DNA of 64,000 nt from Tiliqua scincoides (GCF_035046505.1 NC_089822.1:97658659-97722658); one strand, 5' to 3'. Positions 11,375 to 23,366 are shown, counted from the stretch's first letter. A program made the numbers and translations. The notes: generated from the sequence alone by a model not told the origin.

Positions 11375-11890
11375 GACCTGCATGGCTAGAGGCAAGAAGG
11401 TGCGGAATGCCAATCTTGGGAGAGGGCCACAGCCTTCAAGTTCTGCTCCTGGGCTCCCCAGAGGCATCAGGTGGGCCACTGTGGGAAACGGGATGCTGGA
11501 CTAGACCAGTGCTTCTCAAGGTTTGTCCTCGCCATACCACTTCACATGGTCCACCTATTCGAACTACTACCAGATGTAACTGGCGCTGACATCATTGCCA
11601 GTTCCTTCTGGGTTGGGAGGCCAGACGTGATAAACACCAACAAGAGGCTTGGGGTGGATGGGAGGGCTTTTTGGAGCACAGAAAAGCATGCTTTGGAGCC
11701 TCCCACAGTTTGTGGTGTCACACTCCTGGTCTCGCTGTGGGCGGCAGGTGTCCAGTGGCCCCTTGAGTACCACCAGACCCTCAAGAGTACCTCAAGAACC
11801 ACTGGTGGTACCCGGACCACCAGTTGAGAAACACTGAACCAGACAGATCTTTGGCCTGGTCCAGCAGGGCTCTCCTTCTGTTCTCATAGT
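11375..11890 (+). mobile_element. CR1 3' end split by a hAT-type MITE
   Basis: CR1 tail sequence runs to 11506 (GGGATGCTGGACTAGAC) and resumes at 11837 (CCAGACAGATCTTTGGCCTG...CAGCAGGGCTCT). The interruption is the element at 11507-11836, so the CR1 is the older insertion. Confidence 0.8.
11507..11836 (-). mobile_element. hAT-type non-autonomous element, family h1 (copy inside CR1)
   Basis: The termini CAGTGCTTCTCAAGG and TTGAGAAACACTG form imperfect inverted repeats. The flanking 8-mers GACTAGAC/AACCAGAC match at 6 of 8 positions. The interior matches the copy at 54427-54758 in opposite orientation. Confidence 0.75.
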
Positions 11891-12049
11891 TTTATTCGGA
11901 CACCTTGATATGCCTCAACTGTTACACTTTGTTATAGTCATTACTGCACCCTGATGTTTTGTATTAATGGGTGTGTGTGTTGTGTTGTGTTGGGGTTAAG
12001 ACACTTTAAGCTCCCCTTGGCAAGCAAGTGCAAAATATAATGAAATGCA

Positions 12050-12140
12050 CAGTGCAATCCTCTGGTGGTCTACTCAGGAGTAAGTCCCAGCAGGTTCAAC
12101 GGGACTTACTCCCAGGAAAGCATGCATAGGATTGCAGCCA
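12050..12140. repeat. Family B palindromic MITE
   Basis: It contains TACTCAGGAGTAAGTCCCAG and ends GCATAGGATTGCAGCC, just upstream of the SLC25A51 CpG island. Confidence 0.8.
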
Positions 12141-12199
12141 CAGCATTCTTTAGTTCAAGCTTCGACTTATTGACCCTCTGATAAGGAAGCTACAAAGGC

Positions 12200-12790
12200 G
12201 CCTCAGTTCAGGAAAGGAGAGCACTCCCTTCCCTCTCCGCCCCTCCCTGAGGAGAGCGGGTGGGGAGGGGGAGTGAGAAGACGCGCCTGCGCAGTAGTCT
12301 CTGCCTTCTGTCTCGCGCTGGCTAAGGCTGCCAGTCGCTTCGCAGAGTGAGCATGAGCGGGGGGGGGTGTGTGTCACGTGATCACGTGAGTGTCGCGCGT
12401 GTTTGTTGCTCGCGCGGGGGGGTAGAAGAGTGAATGGGCGTGGCGAAGCGCTGGGACCCGGCCGGTTCGGTGGGCTCCTGTCAGAGGCGAGCGGTAGACC
12501 ACCTCGCCTCGCGCGCCTGCAGAGCGCGCGCGAGCCAGCCAGCCAGCGCTACTCGGCCGCCGCCATGAGGCCTGGGAGGGTGAGTGAGGGAGCTGGCTGG
12601 CTGGCGGTGGCCAGGAGGGAGGGCGGCGGCGCGGGGGGGGAGGAGAAGGAGGAAGCTGGGCTGTCAGGCAGGCACGATTGAGATGGGGAGGAGAGGCAGG
12701 ACAGAGCCAGGCAGGCCTCCCTGCAGTTGGTTACCAGCTGACCTCGGGGCAAGGGCAGGGGGAGGGGAAGGGCCTTCCAAGTCTGCCCCC
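12200..12790 (+). promoter_or_regulatory. CpG island promoter and first non-coding exon of SLC25A51
   Basis: This dense CpG stretch contains an E-box/CRE-like GTCACGTGATCACGTGA at about 12372-12388. A probable first exon ends at 12579 with the donor GG|GTGAGT. The next acceptor in the gene (TTCTTGTAG, ending 18610) lies just before the coding ATG, so this is the likely 5' UTR exon and the intron is about 6 kb. The exon contains an ATG in a strong Kozak context (GCCGCCATGA, ATG at 12565); see the uORF entry. Confidence 0.7.
12565..12579 (+). promoter_or_regulatory. Upstream ATG / split uORF in SLC25A51 5' leader
   Basis: The ATG at 12565 sits in GCCGCCATGA. If the exon ending at 12579 is spliced to 18611, it reads 11 codons (MRPGREKRTCL) and stops at TGA 18629-18631. 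That is 16 bases before the SLC25A51 start at 18648. Such a short uORF would be expected to lower main-ORF initiation. It is conditional on there being no intervening leader exon. Confidence 0.5.
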
Positions 12791-12809
12791 TTATGGGACT
12801 GACATCCCA

Positions 12810-12918
12810 AGCCTATGCATGTTTACTCTGCAGCCTTTGGGTGCACACTTTCCTGGGAGAAAGCCCCATTGAACTCAGTGGGACTTACTTCTGAGTAGAC
12901 ATGCATAGGCTTGGGCTG
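12810..12918. repeat. Family B palindromic MITE
   Basis: AAGCCCCATTGAACTCAGTG and GGGACTTACTTCTGAGTAGA are followed by GCATAGGCTTGGGCTG. It lies at the start of the SLC25A51 intron. Confidence 0.8.
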
Positions 12919-13634
12919 TGACCCCCCCCCCGCCTTGCAGCAGCTCCTCCTTTAAGAATTCTTATTAATGGTGGGGTGTTGTTTTTTTTTGTTCCTGTGT
13001 CTCCTAATAGGAGCTTGCCAGGTATGCTCAGATGAGACTTGTTTGCTGGTTTGGAGAGTGTTGGGGAGGAACTGGATTTCCTCTGGCTTGGGCTGTTTTC
13101 TTTTAAGGGCATAGGAGCAGAGCTGGTAAAAAGGTGGCTACCTTTGTGTGACCCCCAGAGTGTGAAAAGATTTCCCCAGGATGCATGCTCTGTAGTGTAG
13201 CGGCCTAGTTGCGTAGGGCTTATGGGGATTAATGTTCCTTCAGCCGTTGTCCCCAACCCCAGTTGCACAGTGCCTCCTGAAATGAAATGAGCACCCTAAA
13301 AAGTTGAACAGAACAAGCCCTCATCCAGAGCTGCAAAACATCTAAGAGAACATCCAAAGCTCCATGTCCCTGCTCAAGTAGTCTGTACAGAATGCACTAG
13401 GTAGATGCAACATATGCACATTGGATAGAACTTGGTGGAATAATCAGCACCTATATCCTTATCTGTTTGTACAAAGGGGACATGCATAGACAGTTTCTTT
13501 GGACATCCAAGACCATACTTGCATATCTGTAATAGTTTGCATTGCGTTGAACCTGCCTATACAGGTCCCCTACTGTATAGATTTCCTGCAGAATAGACTT
13601 GACCTAATAACATCCAGTCTGGACTACGGTCTGA

Positions 13635-13813
13635 GGGCCAAATCCTATCCAACTTTTCAGCACTGGTGCAGCTGCAATGCAGCCTCGAAGTAAGGGAACA
13701 AACATTCCCTTACCTTGAAGAGGCCTCTGTGACTTCCTCCCCACCATAGGATGCAGCACATGCCCCATTGGCACGGCTGCACTGGCACTGGAAAATTGAA
13801 TAGAATTGGGCCC
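13635..13813. repeat. Family A palindromic MITE
   Basis: The arms are GGGCCAAATCCTATCC and GAATAGAATTGGGCCC. It lies in the SLC25A51 intron. Confidence 0.85.
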
Positions 13814-13848
13814 TAGAATGCATTTTGTTAGGCTTATTCAAAACATAG

Positions 13849-14312
13849 TAATAATAACAATTCAGTATTTATATACCGCCTTTCTGGTCATCGGATTACT
13901 CCTCTGACTTTATTCAAGGTGGTTTACATAGGCAGGCGTTTCTAAATACCTCAAGGGGATTTTTACAATCATAAACGGTTTTCTTTCAAGAACCACACAA
14001 CATTTCAGATCGATCTTCTGGGTCTGATCTCATTTCTGGCCTCCAGTGTCTCCCACGCAGGCTGACAAGCAGCTCCTTCATCTCTCACATGGAGGGCAGA
14101 CAAGACGCTTCTTCGTTCACACCGAAGAGCAGATGGAATAACTCAAAGAGCAGATGGAATAACTCAGCTTGGCTTGTCAGCTACTTCAAGGTCTCGCAGT
14201 TCAGGGAGCTGCCAGTGTTCTTGAACTGGCGACCTTCTGATGTTATCTTCGGGCTAACGGAGGCTGTACCCTCTAGATCAGACCTCCTGCCTTGGCCTCC
14301 GCCAGGCGGCAG
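13849..14312 (-). mobile_element. tRNA-derived SINE with L2-type tail
   Basis: The minus-strand head contains TAGAGGGTACAGCCTC (A-box-like) and GGTCGCCAGTTCAAGAAC (B-box-like). The tail reads GAAAGGCGGTATATAAATAC followed by (TTA)n. It is longer than the MIR-like SINE next to it. Confidence 0.65.
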
Positions 14313-14424
14313 GAGGTTATCAACTGGCATGGCATAGGTTGTATGAAAAATATATTGTCTGTTTTAATTAAGCTATGCTGACATCCCATGCATTTCTAAG
14401 CACAACCTATAAAAAGTTGAATAT

Positions 14425-14645
14425 ATTTTTAACATTTTTATACCGCCCTTCCTCCAAAGAGCTCAGGACAGTGTACACAGCTGTTCCCCTTCTTTTGTCC
14501 TCACAACAACCCTGTGAGGTAGGTGAGACTGAGAGAAAGTGACTGGCTCAAGGTCACCCAGGAAGCTTCATGGCTGAGGGGAGATTTGAACCTGGATCTT
14601 CCAGGTCTAAGTCCACCTCCCTAACTGCCACACCACCCTGGCTCT
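14425..14645 (-). mobile_element. tRNA-derived CORE/MIR-like SINE
   Basis: On the minus strand it reads GATCCAGGTTCAAATCTCCC (B-box-like), then TGACCTTGAGCCAGTCACTT, then CTACCTCACAGGGTTGTTGT. It ends in an L2-type tail (GGGCGGTATAAAAATG). Confidence 0.82.
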
Positions 14646-14989
14646 TGAATTATGTCAGTGACCACCTGCATCCATATGAACGACCACCTGCATCTGTCTT
14701 TATTATCTGAAATCATTTGGGCAAGGGCACCTTCTTCAGGTGCCCTTGCCTGCGAGTCAGTGGAAGCTCGGGTTTTGGAGGACGCTTGGGACAGAAGCCC
14801 AGTTGGAAGTCTTAAATGGTGTCCTTCAAAAAATTATGGTCCCCAGGAACTTGGTGGCAGATGGATGTGAGTCCTCCTTCCCACCACCACCCATAATTAC
14901 AATAATGGCGAAAGAGAGCTCTTACTTATCCGTAGCCTTGTTCAGAACTTTCCTGGTTCAAATCTCCCCTCTGCCATGAAATCTCAGTA

Positions 14990-16530
14990 GGTTACCTTGG
15001 CTCCCCAGCTGCAATATTGGGGGGGGGGGGATAATACAGGCCTGCACTGTGCCACTTAATGGCGCACCACTTAATGATGGACCGCATGTACAACAGTAGT
15101 CAAAACATAACAAAGGGGCTCTTAATTAGGCAGTCAGGTCTCCTGCAGCAGAGTGTCTGTTTACACAACAAAAAGGCTCTTATTGCAAAGAAGAGGCAAT
15201 TTATCTCCAATAGCCTGTGCAGCCAGCTAGTGTGGAGAGTGTCTGTTTACACAACAAAGGCAATAGATTGGGCTGAATGTTTGCTTAATGACCTATTAAT
15301 CACATAACTACAAGGATCAGAGAATGTATCCCCATGGTTAAAGGGCAGACACCTGTACTTGACAGCTTTGTTGTAAGGAGTCTATCAAAATAATGCATGA
15401 GCATTACACTCTAAGAGAGCAGTAGGATGATAATGATCAGCACTCATTACTGGCATGCATTTTGAAGGCATAAGGTATTCATTGTACCTTGAAGAATTTC
15501 AAGGACTAAACTTTTCATTCTGAAAGAAATCTATTATGGAGAACTTCCTCCTCTGTGGCAGGACAAAGTTGCCTTAGTAGTTGTAAAAACAAGGAATGTT
15601 CACTTGGGTTGGGAACAAAAACACAGCTATTGAATGTGAATTGTATTAAAACACCTTAAATCACAATGACTAAACTAATACCCACGTTCTTTTTTTGTCT
15701 GAGTTGTCACTAATATCATCTTATAATTTTGTAGGTTTTTCTTCTGTCTGTACTCCTCTTTCCATATAGGCAGGGTGGGAATTGATTTTAACTTTGGGAA
15801 ACACACAGTTGTTAGTGTAAAATCTGTGCATTAATACAGGAGTTGAAAAAGAACTAGACTAGAGAAGCTTGGGTGGGGTTTATTAGGATGCCTAATAAAA
15901 GGACTACCAGTGCTTCTCTCTGCCAAGCAAAACATTTGGTGTTTATAGCCTGTAGCCTACACTGCTTGAAAGAATAGTATGCTGGGTGGAATTTGCAACT
16001 GAAATTGGACAGTTAATATTGCAGGTTAAACATGTTTGTTCTTGCCTATGTATGATGTAATTGTAGCCATGTTCACACAACAGTTCACCAAGAAGAATTA
16101 AAATGAAGTAGGAACAGGTGTACTGGCTTCTGTTTGGAAGGAGTAGTAACCCAACTCCTACATAGTTTGTTCATTTTAATTGTTTCTGTAGTAAGCTGTC
16201 TGACAATATCATTAAGAATCCAGATCATGTTTTGTAGGTTACTTCATCTGAAAATACTCCATGAACTTGATAGCAAGCACTCCTTATAGAGGCAGCGAGG
16301 ACCACAGTTCTTGCTAGATCATGGTGTTAAAAGCCTTCTTTAATAAAATGATTAACACTTTCCAGTTTTCACCTTGCTCCACGAGGGTGAAAACTGGGAT
16401 TAATATTTTCATATGTTTTGGCTTGCACTGAGTTGTGTATTATTTGCTCTTTTGTTTTTGATTTTATATAAACTTCTGCTTCTCAGAAATGTAGGCTGTT
16501 ATTTTGGTCGGATTATATTATTAAATAAGT
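14990..16530. other. SLC25A51 intron, no gene seen
   Basis: AT-rich unique-looking sequence with a direct repeat of GAGTGTCTGTTTACACAACA (about 15150 and 15237, roughly 86 bp apart). Confidence 0.5.
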
Positions 16531-16532
16531 TA

Positions 16533-16711
16533 GGGCCCTATCCTGTCCACCTTTCCACTGTCAGTGCAGCCACAATTCAGCCCCGAGATAAGGGAACAAA
16601 TGTTCCCTTACCTTGAGGAGGCCTCAATGACTGTTGCCCCACCACAGGGTGCTGCTCATGCCCCATCAGCATGGCTGTATCAGTACTGGAAAGTTGAATA
16701 GGATTGGGCCC
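16533..16711. repeat. Family A palindromic MITE with 3-bp duplication TTA
   Basis: The arms are GGGCCCTATCCTGTCC and AATAGGATTGGGCCC. TTA lies at 16530-16532 and 16712-16714. Confidence 0.88.
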
Positions 16712-17339
16712 TTAGATGTGCAGAAATACACCTATGCACCCTTACATGTGTATCCAGTAATTTTGATGGAGTGTGAAAGAGGGGAGTACCTCCAGTTCTT
16801 GGAAATGAGAATTAGCTACATGCGATGCTGTAAAAATGTGCAATAAAAGTGAATGTTCGTGGGAGTGGTGATATGAGTGAAGGAACAGAAATAGAATATT
16901 AAAAAAAATCCAGTATTAAATAACTGCTGGGAAAAAGAACATTGTAAGATACTAGCTCATTTAAATATAGGGGATATGGTGTAAAGTTTAATACTTCTAA
17001 TAAGGCACTGGCTTCGAACAGCCCAGTCCACCACAACTCCCTGCATAGCACTGCAGTGGCACCAATGCAGTGCCTGCTGAATCCTATGGGAGAGTTTAGG
17101 CATGTTGAGGCTTCCTCAGGATAAGGGAAATTTGTTCCTGGGCCACAGGGTAAGGCTCTGCAGGCCCAGTGGGTCAACTCAGATCTGTGCCATCATTCAA
17201 GAAAGCATTTAATTGCTGACATATTAGGCTGGCACTTTATGAGTGTAATTTTAATAGTGTGAGCCATTAGGGTCTGATTTGCTTTATTCTTTTAATTGTC
17301 TCATGTTTTAATATTTTAATTTTTTAAATTTTAACTTAT

Positions 17340-17420
17340 GTTTTTAACTTGTAAGCCGCCGTGGGCGCCCCAGTATTTGGTAAAAAGGCAGGGTAGAAAT
17401 TCTGTAAATAAATATTGCTG
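17340..17420 (+). mobile_element. L2/SINE-type 3' tail fragment
   Basis: TTGTAAGCCGCCGTGGGCGC, then AAGGCAGGGTAGAAATTC, resembles the tail of the L2-like copy at 39255-39985. Confidence 0.5.
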
Positions 17421-18129
17421 GTGCAAGTCCACGTTGGCCTGAAAAGGTGTATCGGATCTGGGAAGGAGGTCAGGATTCAGTGGATGCTGCTGCCACTGAA
17501 CCCACTCCATTCCTGGACCTGATTCACCCCCACCCTGTTCTGCCTAGCTTTGACCCTCTAAGTGGTCTTATCTGGGGTGGTGGGCATCCATGGTACATCA
17601 TTGTGCAGACCTGGACACTCACTACTTCTGATGGCAGCCAAGCTGAACTCTCTAGCTGAGTTGTGCTTGCAGTAGCTGGAAAGCATGCTGTGCCAGTGGA
17701 ACATGCATTCCACCAGCGTAGCACACTCTTAGGATTGGGCCATAAGTGGGGTTATGAACTAGGACCCAATCTGCAAAGATTGCCCAAGCTGTACTTGGCT
17801 ACAAATAGCATAGGGAAAAAACCCTGTTTTTAGATATAGTTTACATGCTGGTCAGTTGACTGTTGGATATAGTGAAGACTACCTACTTACTGCAGTCAGA
17901 TATTAAATATTTCATGAAGACAAAAATGCCCCCGTACAGGCTTGTCCGTACAACTTCCTTTAGAGAGCTGCTGTTGCTTTTCTTTATTTCTGTATTATTA
18001 AAAATGTATATGAGCTGAGGCTAGAATTTCAGAATGAAAAAACCAAAGAACTATTCAGTTAATTGTTCAGTTATTACAACTTGTTCATGTTAAGTCAAGC
18101 CAAAAGTGGTTTGGATCATATTTCTTCAG

Positions 18130-18335
18130 TGGTTGAGGCACAGGGAGCCCTGCAGCGACCTCCCTGGGGTTCCCCGCACTCCCTGGATGCTACAGCAGAT
18201 GGGGTGAGTAAAAACCAAGCCTCTGGGTCCCCGCTGTGGCATGATCATTCTGGTTGCATTGCCACCATCCCCCCCCCCCCCGTCCTTTAAAGGGGCATAG
18301 GCAGAGCTGCTCAGGCTGGGGCATTGCAATGCCTC
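18130..18335. repeat. GC-rich dispersed repeat of unknown class, copy 2
   Basis: GGGAGCCCTGCAGCGACCTC, GGGGTTCCCCGCACTCCCTG and GGTGAGTAAAAACCAAGCCT match copy 1 in order. It lies 300 bp before the SLC25A51 coding exon. Confidence 0.55.
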
Positions 18336-18647
18336 AGTTTGATAATCTGAGTTAATGCTTTAAAAAATACTGCTTAACTGATGAAATCCCTTATGATTTG
18401 GATCAAATTCTTAACCCTGGGCAATGCATAGACATTCTCAGTGCTGTTTACATTCGATGTTCCTGTTAAGTCAGTATTGGGGTACCCTAGAGGTCTTTCA
18501 GATAACCATGAATGTCTATGAAGGTTGTCAGTTTCCTTATGTTCCTTTTGTTTTTTTCTATGTAAAGCTTGGACTAGCAATTCTGTTCACTCTTTTTTTT
18601 CTTCTTGTAGGAGAAGAGAACCTGCCTGTGAAGACAGAACAAGCAGC

Positions 18648-19529
18648 ATGATGGATTCAAAAGACCTTGTCCTTAAAAAGTCAAAGACTGACCAAATTGG
18701 TAACCGCATTGTAAACGTTGATTCAGCCAAACATTATTTTTGTGGCTATTGTGCGGCCATTACCAATGTCACAATCACCTTCCCTATCCAGAAAGCCCTC
18801 TTTCGGCAGCAATTATATGGCGTACGTACCAGGGATGCAGTTCGTCAGCTGCAGCACGATGGAATCAGGAATTTGTACCGTGGTATTCTTCCTCCATTGA
18901 TGCAGAAGAGCACAACTCTGGCATTAATGTTTGGTCTGTATGAGGACTTATCTTCTCTACTCCTCGGGCATATGAGTGCACCTGAAATTTTGACCCGGAG
19001 CTTGGCAGCTGTGCTTGCTGGGACCACAGAAGCAGTTATGACCCCATTTGAGCGTGTCCAGACACTTCTTCAGGACTACAAGCATCATGACAAATTTACA
19101 AACACCTTCCAAGCTTTCAGAGTTCTTCGGGAGCATGGGGCCAGGGAATACTATCGGGGCTTGGTGCCAATCCTGCTTCGAAATGGTCCCAGCAATGCAC
19201 TTTTCTTTGGTCTGAGAGGACCTATCAAGCAGTGCTTGCCTGAAGCAACAACTTACAGTACTCACTTGATCAATGATTTTATCTGTGGTGGGTTACTAGG
19301 TGCAATGCTGGGATTTCTCTTCTTCCCACTGAATGTTGTAAAAGCTCGCATGCAGTCACAAATAGGTGGAGAATTCCAGTCTTTCTCCAAGGTCTTCATG
19401 AAGATTTGGCAGGAGCGCGACAGAAAAGTGACACATCTCTTCCGAGGAGCCCATCTGAATTATCATCGGTCCCTGATATCCTGGGGCATAATCAATGCAA
19501 CCTATGAATTCTTGCTCAAACTATTGTGA
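18648..19529 (+). CDS. SLC25A51: SLC25A51, mitochondrial NAD+ transporter
   Basis: This is a member of the mitochondrial carrier family (SLC25) of the inner membrane; the mammalian orthologue (formerly MCART1) imports NAD+ into the matrix. The coding region is a single exon of 293 aa, close to the human length of 297. The acceptor at 18610 precedes the tandem ATGs at 18648/18651; the first is chosen because human also begins Met-Met-Asp-Ser. There are three carrier repeats with signature motifs at residues 45-50 (FPIQKA), 132-137 (TPFERV) and 226-234 (FPLNVVKAR). Repeats 1 and 3 lack the usual acidic residue of PX[D/E]XX[K/R], a known feature of this orthologue group. The conserved C-terminal block includes [14 protein letters not shown]. 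The frame is open throughout. An in-frame non-ATG extension upstream to 18525 crosses the intron acceptor and is not coding. The gene is convergent with DCAF10. Confidence 0.96.
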   Translation: MMDSKDLVLKKSKTDQIGNRIVNVDSAKHYFCGYCAAITNVTITFPIQKALFRQQLYGVRTRDAVRQLQHDGIRNLYRGILPPLMQKSTTLALMFGLYEDLSSLLLGHMSAPEILTRSLAAVLAGTTEAVMTPFERVQTLLQDYKHHDKFTNTFQAFRVLREHGAREYYRGLVPILLRNGPSNALFFGLRGPIKQCLPEATTYSTHLINDFICGGLLGAMLGFLFFPLNVVKARMQSQIGGEFQSFSKVFMKIWQERDRKVTHLFRGAHLNYHRSLISWGIINATYEFLLKLL

Positions 19530-21560
19530 AAGGTGTTCTAATTTGAGAAGTTATTTTTCTCCATTGGGCTTCAGCCAATGCTGAGCTGTTAATTTCTAGG
19601 GAGCAAATTAATTGTAATCAAACCTGCACTGATAAGGCTGAGCTCTATAATATTTGGGGAAACTTAAATGCAAACTGATTCTTTCAGTAGGTAAAGATGT
19701 CACTTGTATAAATCAGTGCCTACTTAGCTCCAAATATAACTGCATTCTGTCTTATTAGTGGCCTTTCAGTCTGTGGGTATTAGTGGCAGGAGTATGGCTA
19801 GAATTATTGGTTGAGAAGTTTCCTCAAGTAAAAGGGTGCCAGAAAATGGATTTGCCACAGCTTAATAAACTGAATTTTAAACTTGTACTTTGGCCTGTGA
19901 ACAGCTTGCTCCAGATCACCTTCAACCTTTCTTAACACTCCTGGTGATCCAAATTATGCACTTTGAAGAAATGCAACAAAGCAGAAGACTGATACTTAGT
20001 TCCTGCTTGGCCTATTTCTAACAAACAGTAGCATGCTGTAATAAGTGGACCTCATGCTCCCTTGACTCTTCAAGTTTTTCATTTTTTTTTACTTTTGGGA
20101 AGACTGCCAAATTCAAAAGAGAATGCTTGTTCTAAACCTTAAGAGTGTACAAAACTTGTCAACTTTTGCTAGACTATTGATATGAATGTGACATCTTGTC
20201 AAGATTTAGTATTTATTTGCAGAAACTGAGTTCATTGAAAGTGTGGGCTTATCTGTTTATATTTAAAAATGTAGGTGGGGTGACTGGGGAGGAAAGGGTG
20301 AGAGAAGCTTTATTATCAGAGAAGCTTTAAAGTGTCCTTCATTTTACACTGCCACAATGTCAGCTTGTTTGCCTTCTTATATAGTACTACTATAAATTTG
20401 GTATGTATGGGTATACTACCCAGAGCATGACTTCCTTTTAACCACTTTTCAACTATAGAAAGTGGCCCTGTCTCAATCTCAAGTCATTCAAGCAAAAGTA
20501 AACATTTTAAAGGCCCACTGCTTTCAGTGGTATTCAAAATTGTGACTAAGTTATTTTCTTAAACCTTTAGCATAGCTAATCAGTATTCATATCTTAAATG
20601 TGGGCTTGTCACATCAATGTTGAATGCTCTAATTAAGCAGAATTTTAGTAAATGTTAATGGAAGTGCCATATCTAGTTGTAGCTGTTGCCATTTTCAGGC
20701 TATTATGGTAAAAAAAAAAAAAAGGATATAACCTCTTCATACTGCTCAGGTATGTGGTTTATATGGGGGACATGAGATGCCCACTATCTATAAAACAAGT
20801 CTATATAAGTAAGCTTCATTTACAGGCTCAGTCTATCCCCTTTCACTGCAGATATATAATCTGAGTGAGGTCCCACCTCACACATGACCTACAGTGTGAA
20901 TTAGCCCCTAGTGTGGTTTTAAGGACCATGCATGCATGTAAAAAGATGAGCAGCAATGTTGAAAGAAGGCTGTGCAAGCATTACTTGAAGTAATTTTCTG
21001 TATTTGTGTTTAATCATGCTGACAGAACTTTTGTGTATGTTAGAATTCAGGTAAAAATGAATATGTATGAAAGCAGTGCAAAAGATCAAGACAAATATCA
21101 AGCAGGAAAACAAATCTTGACAACCAAAATACTTTTTCACGTGTCTGGGAATTTTGTTTTGGGGGGGGAGGGAGAGGGAAGGTATTGTTTTAAATGCAAA
21201 CAGGAATTTTCCTATTTGGTGTACCGAAAAGGTTTCCCAACGTGATCTGGTTTTACTTTAAGTGTAGCTCTTTTCTCACCCTTGAGATGGTATTTTATTT
21301 TACCTTGCCTATTATACATCTGATCAAGCAGCCATTAAGCCTCACCCACCACTTCCCATTTCTTGATACTTGTACTGTACCAGCACATGCTACTTAGCTT
21401 CACAGTCAGATTTGCCAAGCACAAAAGAATGTTTGATATTTTGAATGTTGTGATTATATGCATTTAAATAAAATGTCTCTTTGAATATTTGTTACACTGG
21501 TAAAAATCAGACTTTGCCAGAATTTTTTTGTAACTTTTCCCTTGATGGAATAAAACAAAA
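19530..21560 (+). other. 3' UTR of SLC25A51 with candidate polyadenylation signals
   Basis: This AT-rich, repeat-poor sequence follows the stop codon. Candidate AATAAA hexamers lie at about 19863, 21466 and 21549. No open frame here looks like a gene. The 3' end is inferred and could be at any of the three signals. Confidence 0.55.
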
Positions 21561-21924
21561 GTAAATCTTATTTCCAGAAATGAAATTATAGTAGTATTTT
21601 TTAAGTAAAACTTTGAAAAATTCTAGTCCACATCAGTATAGATAACTCTTGAATAGCTAACAATGAAATGTATAGCTACATGTTCTTTTGTTTCTCAATC
21701 AGAGGCTTAAGATAAGAAAAAGTTCTGCATAGACATGCTTTGTTTCCACAATTTAAAATGCATTTCAAAAGCTATAATGAAGTTATTTGCTACTTTTCTT
21801 TTATAGCCTTCGACAAGCCATGGGAAGAAAAAAGCTGCAGAGTATCAGAAGCTTAGAAAAAGTCAGTTATTTACTAGCAAGGTGCCCTGCATCATTTATA
21901 ACACTTCATCTGTAATTCAAATAC

Positions 21925-22092
21925 AGTGGTGCCTCGCAAGACGAAATTAATTTGTTCCGTGAGTCGTTTCGTTTTTTGTTCCGCGAAATTTTCGTCTTGC
22001 GAAGTGCAATTTAAAACAAACCAAAAAAAAGGAAAAAATTTTTTCTTGCGAAGCACGGCCATAGAAAAATTCGTCTTGCGAGGCATCACTGT
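21925..22092. mobile_element. Palindromic MITE, Tc1/mariner-pogo-like
   Basis: The terminal inverted repeats CAGTGGTGCCTCGCAAGACG and CGTCTTGCGAGGCATCACTG lie between TA dinucleotides on both sides. The interior has further GTCTTGCGAAG repeats. The TA duplication and the CAGTGGTNCCTCG ends fit the pogo/Tigger group. Confidence 0.78.
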
Positions 22093-22214
22093 AGTACAGA
22101 GCAGAGTTGCTTCTCACTTACCCTAAGTCAGGCTGCTAATGACTGGCTTAATCTGAGTAGTGAATGGTGGTTGTTTGTGTTTGTAAGGAGAACAGATAAG
22201 ATGCAATTATAACT

Positions 22215-22345
22215 GCTGAGGTTTAGGGCTAGGCTAACAGTAGGTTTTAGTGTTAGACCTGGAGATCCAGGTTCAAATCTCACTCAGCCATGAAGTTTCC
22301 AGGATGACCATAGGCCAGTCACTATCAGCCTTGCCCACTTAACAG
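22215..22345 (+). mobile_element. CORE/MIR-like SINE fragment
   Basis: It contains GATCCAGGTTCAAATCTCAC, CAGCCATGAAGTTTCC and TAGGCCAGTCACT, matching the head and core of the SINE at 14425-14645 in plus orientation. Confidence 0.7.
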
Positions 22346-23041
22346 GACAAAAGGAATGAGGAAGGGTGGTGTAAAAACAAGTTGCTCTTGTGCACTGAAC
22401 TTGAGTGGTACTATATTACACAATAGACTATATTCATACTTGCAGTGAAACCTGTGGAGACTGTGCATATAACTACATTTTAAAAACAAACTGCTACAAC
22501 TTGGTTCAGAGTACAGTTGCAAAGTTTATTATGCAAGCAAGAAAAATTGATCAGATAGTAAAATCACTCAGGAGGAAATACAGTTTTTCAAACAGATCTG
22601 ATAAGTAATGCACTTTACACCTTTGATTATGAAAGTTAGTTTCAAAATATTCTACATGCAAATTTCTACTTCTGTCTTAAAAACATTTACATTGGATGGA
22701 GCAATATGGTATACCAAGGAACTGATTGCAGCGAATTCATTTTTGAGTAAGATGTAAAAAAGCAAAGATAGAGTCTTACTTAAAGGAATGCTTATGTTAT
22801 GTATCTTTTGATGCCAGCCTCATCTCTGCCACTTGGCATGTTGTTCTCTATTATGGTGGCTTGCAAGTTTCATCCAGCACTTTGTTTTCTCTGCTTAAAA
22901 TTCTTTGTGTTTTATAAATGGGGAGAAAATAGCCATACTTTCAGCCCAGATGTATACGGTATAAGGTGAAGCAACTCCCACTGAGTTCCATAGGGGTTAG
23001 GCCAAAGTGAGTGGGTGTGGAAAACTTATTTAACACTATGG

Positions 23042-23366
23042 CAGGGGTCTGTAAGCTATGCCCTAGGGGCCACATCCACCCCATCACAAGATTTTATCCA
23101 AGCCTCATCAACTTGTTTTTTTCATCAGCATTTGCTAATGTTTGACATTTTTATGCATATCATTTCTGAATTTAAGCATGGCATTGTTTCTTTGTAATTG
23201 TCACATTTTTCTTTCGTTCTGACTCATATCATGTGAATTACAAAGATCCAAGTAAAACTTATTTAGTTAAATTTCATTCATTTGTTTATAAAACTGATTT
23301 TTTTGGCCCATGAAAGTAAAAAATATATGATGTGCTCCTTATACCAAAAAGTTTTGGGGACCCCTG
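23042..23366 (+). mobile_element. hAT-type MITE
   Basis: The ends CAGGGGTCTGTAAGC and TTTTGGGGACCCCTG are flanked by CACTATGG / CACTATGA. Confidence 0.78.

Noticed and set aside
13849-14645. Possible tRNA genes (A- and B-box-like motifs)
   Set aside because: No cloverleaf is evident and the motifs are followed by CORE and L2-type tails, so these are SINEs.
18525-18647. N-terminal extension of SLC25A51
   Set aside because: The extension begins at a non-ATG codon and crosses a clear polypyrimidine-TAG acceptor; the human orthologue starts at the matching Met-Met.
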